A program made the translations under genes and the position numbers. The notes beneath the pieces were generated by a model. That model was not told the origin of the DNA. It ran no database searches and was given only the letters and a program-made list of their open reading frames with translations. A DNA stretch of 64,000 nucleotides from JALYXI01 sp963716685 (lineage in GTDB: Bacteria > Acidobacteriota > Terriglobia > Bryobacterales > Bryobacteraceae), in NCBI GenBank assembly GCA_963716685.1, contig CAVQTR010000003.1, forward strand, positions 1,984,001 to 2,048,000. Reading direction: 5' to 3'. Within the stretch, counting starts at the first letter, position 1. Each line of letters opens with the position of its first letter. Shown piece by piece: positions 55,210 to 64,000 of the stretch.

Positions 55210-56361
55210 ATGAAAGCCATTCTCCTTCCCCTGCTCGCCGCCTCCGCGTTCGGACTGCAGCAAAGCGACCTGCCGGCGCCGTTTGCCACGCCATCCGTGA
55301 ACAACGGCTCCACGGTCATCGCGAAACCGGAAGGGGCGAAGCTGAAAGCGCCGCATGGCTTCACCGTGAAGCAATATGCCGAAGGGTTTTCAAGGCCCCG
55401 TTTCATGGTGGAAGGACCGGGCGGGGAAGTGCTGATCAGCGACACCATCCCCAATGGCTTTGTTTACGTCCTGAAGAACGGCGAAAAACATACTCTGCTG
55501 AGCGGCCTCGATAAACCGTACGGCCTGGCTCTGTGGAAAGACTATCTCTACGTCGGTGAACCCACTTCGCTCAAAAGGTACAAATATGATTCGAAGGCGA
55601 TGACGGCGGGAGCTGGCGAAGAGGTGGTCCCCATGCCCGGCTTCGACAAGGGCCACGTCACGCGCACGGTGCTGTTCAACCAGGCGGGCACGCGCATGTA
55701 TCTCACAATCGGCTCGTCAGCTGATTTTGTAACCGGCGATCCGGAAACACGCGCTGCCATCAACAGTTACAATCCGGACGGCACCGGCCATGAGATTGTC
55801 GCCACCGGCCTGCGTAACACCGTCGGCCTGCGCTTCTATCCCGGTACGGACCAGCTGTGGGCCACGGTGGAGGAACGCAACCTTCTGGGGGACGGGCTGG
55901 TGGCCGATTACTTCACCAGCATCCGTCCGGGCGGCTTCTATGGCTGGCCCTACGCTTACCTCGGGCCGCATGAAGACCCGCGCGTCATGACCGATAAGCG
56001 TCCGGATCTGGTGGCTCGCTCGATAACGCCCGAAGTGATGCTGGAGCCCCACACGGCCGTGCTCGATTTTCTCTTTTACACCGGCAGGCAGTTTCCGGCC
56101 GAATACCGCAACGGCGCGTTCCTCGCGAATCACGGCTCTTCCAATCGCTCGCAGCGTGTTGGGTATTCGGTCAGCTTCGTCCCCTTCAAAGCCGGCAAAC
56201 CTTCCGGGCCGGTGCGCGACTTTCTAACCGGCTTCATGCTCTCGCCCGAGGCGAAGGAGGTGTGGGGCCGCCCGGTGGCCCTGCTGCAGCTGCGTGACGG
56301 CAGTCTGCTGCTTTCTGACGACGGCGGAAAGGTAATCTGGCGAATCTCCTATGGCCGCTAA
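55210..56361 (+). CDS. PQQ-type sorbosone/glucose dehydrogenase-like beta-propeller, exported
   Basis: A 383-residue protein with signal peptide (MKAILLPLLAASAFG). It has GHVTRTVLFNQAGTRMYLTIGSSAD and GLRNTVGLRF, the pattern of the sorbosone dehydrogenase/GDH family, six-bladed propellers that oxidise sugars with PQQ. The residues around the cofactor site are consistent. TAGAAT (55192-55197) lies 12 bases upstream. It starts a six-gene run to 62453. Confidence 0.8.
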   Translation: MKAILLPLLAASAFGLQQSDLPAPFATPSVNNGSTVIAKPEGAKLKAPHGFTVKQYAEGFSRPRFMVEGPGGEVLISDTIPNGFVYVLKNGEKHTLLSGLDKPYGLALWKDYLYVGEPTSLKRYKYDSKAMTAGAGEEVVPMPGFDKGHVTRTVLFNQAGTRMYLTIGSSADFVTGDPETRAAINSYNPDGTGHEIVATGLRNTVGLRFYPGTDQLWATVEERNLLGDGLVADYFTSIRPGGFYGWPYAYLGPHEDPRVMTDKRPDLVARSITPEVMLEPHTAVLDFLFYTGRQFPAEYRNGAFLANHGSSNRSQRVGYSVSFVPFKAGKPSGPVRDFLTGFMLSPEAKEVWGRPVALLQLRDGSLLLSDDGGKVIWRISYGR

Positions 56362-57646
56362 CAGCACGTCGCCGGCGGCGCGCTGGCATCCCACGCCGCT
56401 GCACTGGTTCGCGTTGGTGCTGCTCACTATCTCGGTCGGCATCAACTACCTTGACCGCGGCAATCTTTCCGTAGCCCTCAGCAGCATCAAAGCGGAGGTG
56501 CATCTGGACGAGCACCAGCTGGGGCTGCTCGGCACGGCATTCTTCGTCACCTACTCCATGCTGCAACTGGTGGCAGCGAAGCTGATCGATCGTTTCAATG
56601 TGAACTGGGTATATGCGGGCGGCTTTCTGCTGTGGTCGGGAGTCACCGCGCTCACCGGTCTCGCGCGGGAAGTACACATCCTCGGCTTCACGCTGGATGC
56701 CTTCGCGGTGCTGTTCATTCTGCGACTGCTGCTGGGCTGCGGCGAATCGGTGGCCTACCCGGCTTATGCGAAGATCATCGCCGGCAGCTTTCCCGAGCGG
56801 CTGCGCGGAACCGCCAACGCGGCCATCGACGTCGGCTCCAAACTCGGTCCGGCGATCGGGATCATGCTTGGGGTTATGCTGGTGCACCGGCTCAGCTGGC
56901 GCGGCATGTTTGTGGCGATCGGTCTGGTGAGCATGGTGTGGCTGGTGCCATGGTGTTTCGTAGCCGGCAAGCTGACGCTGCGGCAGGACCTTTCTGCGGT
57001 GCCCGCGCCCACTTACCGGGAGATCCTGTCACACCGAGCATTCTGGGGCACCGTGCTGGGCCTGTTCGGCGGCAACTACACCTGGTACTTCTTTCTGACC
57101 TGGCTGCCTTACTACTTTGAACACGAGCGGCACTATGGACACGACCGCCTGGCGTTTTTCAGCTCGCTGCCTTTCTGGGGCGTAGGCCTTTCCGCCATGA
57201 CAGCCGGCCTGGTGGCGGACGCGCTGATCCGCCGCGGCGGCGTGCCGGTGAAGGTGCGCCAGGGAACGGTGTGCACGGGGCTGCTGGGCTGCTGCGCGTT
57301 CATGCTGCCGGCGGTGTTGATCCGCAACGAAGCGCTTTCGCTCTCGCTGCTGATGATTGCGTGCCTGATGCTGGGGCTGTGGTCGTCCAACCATTGGGCG
57401 CTCACGCAAACGCTTTCCGGCGCGCGCGCGGCGGGCAAGTGGACCGGCGCGCAAAACTGTCTGGGGAACTTCGCCGGGGTGGCCGCGCCGTGGATCACCG
57501 GCTCCATTCTCTATGCCACACACCAGTTCTTTCTGGCCTTCGCGGTGGCCTGCGGGGTGCTGCTGCTGAGTGTCACCGGATATTGGTTTATCGTGGGCCG
57601 GTCAGCCAGTCCCATCGTCTGGAAGGACACCGGGGGACAATGGTAA
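56351..57646 (+). CDS. MFS transporter, anion:cation symporter (ExuT/hexuronate-like)
   Basis: A 431-residue protein with 12 helices. It has INYLDRGNLSVAL near the N-terminus and RLLLGCGESVAYPAYAKI, both typical of the ACS family that carries sugar acids such as hexuronates. It overlaps the dehydrogenase gene by 11 bases, so it probably imports the oxidised product or the substrate of the operon. Confidence 0.85.
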   Translation: MAANSTSPAARWHPTPLHWFALVLLTISVGINYLDRGNLSVALSSIKAEVHLDEHQLGLLGTAFFVTYSMLQLVAAKLIDRFNVNWVYAGGFLLWSGVTALTGLAREVHILGFTLDAFAVLFILRLLLGCGESVAYPAYAKIIAGSFPERLRGTANAAIDVGSKLGPAIGIMLGVMLVHRLSWRGMFVAIGLVSMVWLVPWCFVAGKLTLRQDLSAVPAPTYREILSHRAFWGTVLGLFGGNYTWYFFLTWLPYYFEHERHYGHDRLAFFSSLPFWGVGLSAMTAGLVADALIRRGGVPVKVRQGTVCTGLLGCCAFMLPAVLIRNEALSLSLLMIACLMLGLWSSNHWALTQTLSGARAAGKWTGAQNCLGNFAGVAAPWITGSILYATHQFFLAFAVACGVLLLSVTGYWFIVGRSASPIVWKDTGGQW

Positions 57647-57649
57647 CGC

Positions 57650-57976
57650 ATGCCTGCGCCCCCGAAAAAGTCGAACGTGATTCCGTTTCCCCGCCGTCCG
57701 GCCCCGCCTGTGGATGTGGCGGATTACCAGGATCTGCTGGCGCACCTGACCGCTGAACACCGGCCCGCGACCACGGTGGAACGCGCCCTGGTGGAGATGA
57801 TGGCGAGGCAGTACTGCCTGATGCAGCGCTCCATTCTGCAGCAACAGGAGGCGTTCGCGCAGGGCACCGTGGCGGATAAACTGCCAGCGCTGATGCGGCA
57901 GCAGACCGCAGCCGATCGCGCGTTTCACGAGGCTCTGGATTCGCTGATCGCCTTCCGCCGGAGCCGCCGCACCTAA
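57650..57976 (+). CDS. hypothetical protein (helical, 108 residues)
   Basis: A soluble, mostly helical protein starting three bases after the transporter. The N-terminus is proline-rich (PPKKSNVIPFPRRPAPP) and the rest resembles the C-terminal part of small Acidobacterial hypotheticals with LVEMMARQY and ADRAFHEALDSL. It resembles in style the broken gene at 39244, but no function is recognised. Confidence 0.5.
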   Translation: MPAPPKKSNVIPFPRRPAPPVDVADYQDLLAHLTAEHRPATTVERALVEMMARQYCLMQRSILQQQEAFAQGTVADKLPALMRQQTAADRAFHEALDSLIAFRRSRRT

Positions 57977-58015
57977 CCTTTGGCATCAGGACTGCATCCT
58001 GAGAGTGCAAACAGC

Positions 58016-58669
58016 ATGCTGAACGTTTACTCGTTGTCGGACTGGATCGATGCTTCCGTCCCGCTGCGGCCCGGAATGCCGCACTGGCCCGGTGACGGGC
58101 CGTTTTCCATCAGGCAGGATCACAGCCTGGCGCAGGGCGACACCGCCAACGTCTCGCACATCAGTCTGGGGGTCCACACGGGTACGCACATGGATGCGCC
58201 GCTGCACTTCCTGCATGACGGCCAGTCCATCGACACGCTGCCGTTCAACGCCGTGGTGGGGCGCGCGCGTGTCATCGAGATCGAGGACACCGAATCGATC
58301 AAGGTCCCCGAACTGGAGCGCCACGATATCGAAGCGGGCGAACGGATTCTGTTCAAGACCGTGAATTCCTCCCGCGCCTGGCAGAGCGACGAGTTCTACG
58401 AGGATTTCGTCTACATCTCGAAGGAGGCGGCGGAGTTTCTGGCACAGAAGAAGATCCTCACCGTCGGCGTGGATTATCTCTCGGTGGGCGGCTTCCGCAA
58501 CGATGGCGTGGAGACTCACCACGCGCTTCTCGGCGCAGGCATCTGGATCATCGAAGGGCTGAACCTGAGCGCCGTGCCGTCCGGTCATTACGACTTTATC
58601 TGTCTGCCGCTGCGCCTCTCCGGCGCGGAAGGCTCGCCGGCGCGCGCCATTCTGCGCAAAGAAAGATAA
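58016..58669 (+). CDS. cyclase family protein (kynurenine formamidase-like)
   Basis: A 217-residue protein with the HTGTHMDAP motif near residues 54-62, a metal-binding signature of the cyclase/formamidase family, and GVDYLSVGGF. The ATG at 58016 is selected because an in-frame ATG at 57980 would add residues outside the family fold. It may hydrolyse a lactone or amide; a lactonase role would fit between two sugar-oxidising enzymes. Confidence 0.8.
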   Translation: MLNVYSLSDWIDASVPLRPGMPHWPGDGPFSIRQDHSLAQGDTANVSHISLGVHTGTHMDAPLHFLHDGQSIDTLPFNAVVGRARVIEIEDTESIKVPELERHDIEAGERILFKTVNSSRAWQSDEFYEDFVYISKEAAEFLAQKKILTVGVDYLSVGGFRNDGVETHHALLGAGIWIIEGLNLSAVPSGHYDFICLPLRLSGAEGSPARAILRKER

Positions 58670-58701
58670 GACTTCCCGCAACTCATCTGAAAGGATCCGC
58701 C

Positions 58702-59807
58702 ATGAAAGCAGCAGCCGTGTACCCGAGCAAACATTCCATTGGTCTCGCCGATCTGGACGAGCCAAAAATTAGCACGCCTCACGGTGTCAAACTGCGCATC
58801 CTGCGCGTGGGCGTTTGCGGAACCGACCGCGAAATCTGCGCCTATGAGTATGGCGAACCGCCCGCCGGTTCGGAGTTTCTGGTTCTGGGGCATGAATCGA
58901 TCGGCGAAGTGGTGGAAGTGGGTTCCGAGGTCTCGACGCTGAAGCCGGGTGATCTGGCCGTGCCTATGGTGCGCCGCCCGTGCGACCGGCCTGACTGCGT
59001 TGCCTGCCGCGCCGGTCGACCTGACTTTTGTTACACCGGGCAGTTCACGGAGCGCGGAATCAAAGAGCGCCACGGCTTCATGACGGAACTGGTGGTGGAC
59101 GAAGAACTGTACATGAATCCCATGCCGGCAGAGCTGCGCGAAATCGGCGTGCTCACCGAGCCGCTGACGATTGCCGAGAAGGGTCTGGAACAGGTGCTCA
59201 CCATCCAGAAGCGACTCCCGTGGGCATGCCCCGGCGGTCAGGAGATTGGGTATTGCCATAAAGCTGTGGTGCTGGGCGCGGGCCCGGTCGGCCTGCTGGG
59301 GGCGATGGCTCTGCGCAACGCCGGTTTCGAGGTGGTGGTGTATTCCAAGCTTCCGGCTCCCAATCCCGGGGCCGATATCGTGGCGAAGATCGGCGCAAAA
59401 TACGTTTCATCGCAGGAGACGCCGGTGGAGCAGTTCGCTTCACAGGTGGGCAATATCGATCTGGTATTCGAAGCCGTGGGCGCGTCGCAGTTCGCGTTTG
59501 ACGTGTTGAAATACCTCGGCACCAACGGGCTGTTCATCCTGACCGGTATCCCCAGCGTGCATGCGCCGGTGAAGATCGATACCGACACCATCATGCGCAA
59601 CATGGTGCTGAAGAATCAGCTGCTGCTGGGGACGGTGAATGCGGACAAGACTGCCTTCGCGAACGCCATTAAAGACCTGGGCGATTTCAAGCGCAAGTGG
59701 CCGGAAGCGGTGAGCGCACTCATCACGGCGAAGTACCCGCTCGATCATTTTTCCGATCCGATCAACAGCCATGAGGGAATCAAGAACGTGATCGAGATCG
59801 CGAAGTA

Positions 59808-59808
<1 letters not shown>
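58702..59808 (+). CDS. gdh: glucose 1-dehydrogenase-like medium-chain dehydrogenase
   Basis: A 368-residue zinc-dependent MDR enzyme. It has VGVCGTDREI and GHESIGEVVEVG (catalytic zinc ligands), CDRPDCVACRAGRPDFC with cysteines for the structural zinc, and VVLGAGPVGLLGA (NAD(P) fold). This combination is typical of archaeal-type glucose dehydrogenases that feed Entner-Doudoroff pathways. Its stop overlaps the next start by one base (TAATG). Confidence 0.87.
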
Positions 59809-62453
<2,645 letters not shown>

Positions 62454-62481
62454 TGTGGAGTCTGGCCCAATCGGGCAGACG

Positions 62482-63108
62482 ATGGAACAAAACGCCGAGG
62501 CCGAGCTGCTGGCGCGGGCGCAGGCCGGTGATTCGGAGGCCCGCGATGCCCTCTATTCCCAGTATTTCGTTTCAAGCAAACAGGTGCAGGGGCTGCTCAC
62601 TCGCGAAGTTTCCGAGCCAGCCGATCGCGAAGACATTCTGCATGACGCCTACGTATCGCTGATTCGCTCCAAAGGCGAGTTCCGGGGCGACGCGAAACTG
62701 CAAACCTTTATTTACCGGGTGGTGCAGATCGCCATTTTGCAGCGGCTTCGAAGCGACCGCGCGCGCCGCCGCGAAAAGATGGTGCGTCTCACCTTCGAAG
62801 TAAATGGCGAGGAGCGCGAACGCACCATCCCGGTGACGGATTACCAGTTTGAATCGATCGACGCGAGCCTGGCAGCGGAGCGCATGTACCAGTTCATCCC
62901 GGAGCCGCTGCGCACGGCCTTTCGTCTGCGGGTGAGCGACGAGATGAGTTATGAGGAGATTGCCCGCCGGACGTCATCACCCATCAATACTGTGGCGACG
63001 CGTATTTTCAAGGCGCGCGCAATTCTGGCGAGGCTCTTCGGAGCGCCGGCGGTGGCCGAGCAGCCGGTGAGCATCGACGTGAAGAAAGGGCGCTCGCAGG
63101 GTAACTAA
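62482..63108 (+). CDS. ECF-type RNA polymerase sigma factor
   Basis: A 208-residue sigma-70 family protein reading MEQNAEAELLARAQAGDSEARDALYSQYF (region 2 begins), then EPADREDILHDAYVSLI, and a region 4 helix-turn-helix MSYEEIARRTSSPINTVATRIFKARA. A GTG slightly upstream is possible. It overlaps the following gene start by one base (TAATG), the usual sigma/anti-sigma pairing. Confidence 0.85.
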   Translation: MEQNAEAELLARAQAGDSEARDALYSQYFVSSKQVQGLLTREVSEPADREDILHDAYVSLIRSKGEFRGDAKLQTFIYRVVQIAILQRLRSDRARRREKMVRLTFEVNGEERERTIPVTDYQFESIDASLAAERMYQFIPEPLRTAFRLRVSDEMSYEEIARRTSSPINTVATRIFKARAILARLFGAPAVAEQPVSIDVKKGRSQGN

Positions 63109-64000
63109 TGGGCAGGATGTGTATTGATCCGGGAGAGTATCAGCCCGACAGCCACGCCTTGGCTCTGGGGCTGACGGGAACGGAGGAAGTGCGGCATGAG
63201 CGGCTGTGGACCGCGGCCGAGACCGGTGTCGCCTCGCCGCATGCGTCGGAGTGCGCGTACTGCGCGGCGCTGCTTGCCAGCTTCGTGCAGATGCGGTCTG
63301 TGCTGGAGCCGGCGGCGGGCATCGAGGATCAAGTGACGGTGGCGGCCTGCCCGGATGTGGACACGCTTTCGCGCTACTTCTATGGCGAACTGCATGGCGA
63401 CCGGCGGGATGGGATTGCCGGTCACTTGAAGGTTTGTACCGAATGCCGGCACGATCTGGCGTTTTTAGCGCGCTCGCAGGAGCCGCGTGAACGAACCGCG
63501 CCGGTGCGGCGCCGTGTGATGTGGATGGCAGTGGCGGCGGCCGCGCTGGTGGCCAGCCTGATTCCCTGGCCGTGGGCACGCAAAAGGGGCGGGGAAGAGC
63601 CGCTTGGCTTCACGCCGTCTTCGCAGTACGCGAGTCTGGTGAGCATGCCGCCGCTCGATACGAAGGAAATGCTGGCGGATTCGCCTGCTTCGCATCACAG
63701 CCGCGTGGAGCAGGTGATTGCGCAATATCAGAAGGGCGATTACGCGAAGGCAGCGGAATACGCGAACATCATCGCCAGCATGGTGGAAGATCCGAGCGCC
63801 GAGTATCTGCTGGGCATGGCGGATTACCATCTCGGCAAAAATGAAGCGGGCTTCCGGGCGATGCGGGCTTCGGAACGCATGCAGCCACAGACCGGCTACC
63901 GCTGCTGGACCATGCTGCAGTTTGCTTTGCTGCTGGGCGATCGAGCCACCGTGGAGAAAGAAGCGCGGCATGCCGGGGCGGACACGAAATTTCAGTCGCG
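63108..64000 (+). CDS. anti-sigma-factor-like protein with two zinc-type motifs (partial at window end)
   Basis: A protein open to the right edge, 297 residues visible from the ATG at 63108. Two H-x3-C-x2-C motifs (HASECAYC about residues 46-53 and HLKVCTEC about 105-112) resemble zf-HC2 anti-sigma domains. A single membrane helix (VMWMAVAAAALVASLIPWPW) follows, then helical repeat-like sequence (VIAQYQKGDYAKAAEYANIIA) of a TPR type. It probably binds the upstream sigma factor and responds to an external signal. Confidence 0.7.
   Translation, partial: MGRMCIDPGEYQPDSHALALGLTGTEEVRHERLWTAAETGVASPHASECAYCAALLASFVQMRSVLEPAAGIEDQVTVAACPDVDTLSRYFYGELHGDRRDGIAGHLKVCTECRHDLAFLARSQEPRERTAPVRRRVMWMAVAAAALVASLIPWPWARKRGGEEPLGFTPSSQYASLVSMPPLDTKEMLADSPASHHSRVEQVIAQYQKGDYAKAAEYANIIASMVEDPSAEYLLGMADYHLGKNEAGFRAMRASERMQPQTGYRCWTMLQFALLLGDRATVEKEARHAGADTKFQS

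Overview
The window is a GC-rich, densely coded bacterial chromosome segment. It resembles a soil Acidobacteriota genome of the Bryobacterales/Solibacter type. That is an inference from gene content: a large Oar-like TonB receptor with an N-terminal carboxypeptidase-regulatory domain, many secreted glycoside hydrolases (GH116, GH78, GH63-like), Tat-exported enolase-superfamily enzymes, and a Ser/Thr kinase with a polytopic membrane tail. No rRNA, tRNA, CRISPR array, insertion sequence or prophage was recognised. Most genes sit in short operons with ATGA, GTGA or TAATG stop/start overlaps.

Layout. 1-7 kb: Ca2+/H+ antiporter (cut by the window edge), DUF389 membrane protein, an exported LolA-like protein, and a GH116 beta-glycosidase coupled to a COG0523 metal-chaperone GTPase. 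7-18 kb: TonB receptor, frameshifted amidase, M20 hydrolase, GH78 rhamnosidase and an SDR. 18-24.7 kb: cytochrome c maturation cluster ccmE-F-H, two unusual small membrane-anchored proteins, ccmA-B, and convergent ccmC-ccmD. 24.7-29.2 kb: two ManD-type enolase-superfamily dehydratases flanking a LarA-like protein, plus a flavin reductase. 29.3-33 kb: HU, an S2P-type protease, two glycosyltransferases and a prepilin peptidase. 33-39.2 kb: hybrid histidine kinase, MFS transporter, Ser/Thr kinase and a VOC protein. 39.2-43.3 kb: a broken small gene and a 1,075-residue orphan protein. 43.5-51.6 kb: housekeeping block rpsA, IHF/HU, HIT, aquaglyceroporin, TetR, YceD, rpmF, plsX and a DsbD-TlpA fusion. 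51.6-55 kb: FeS-type photolyase, ArsA ATPase and a class I cytochrome c. 55-64 kb: a sugar-oxidation operon (sorbosone-type dehydrogenase, MFS, cyclase, glucose dehydrogenase-like MDR, GH63-like hydrolase), then an ECF sigma factor and a zinc-motif anti-sigma-like protein running off the end.

How it fits together. The ccm cluster, the DsbD-TlpA fusion and the CxxCH cytochrome form a plausible c-type cytochrome assembly set. The CcmE is the CxxxY variant rather than the histidine type. ccmF is interrupted by four single-base insertions, yet removing them restores a normal 668-residue protein. Several start codons lie only 6-12 bases downstream of a -10-like hexamer, which suggests leaderless or near-leaderless mRNAs.

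The best candidates for something new are the ccm variant with its two unexplained partner genes, the LarA/ManD locus with its nested palindromic promoter, and the 1,075-residue orphan. None is proven to be a new system from sequence alone.
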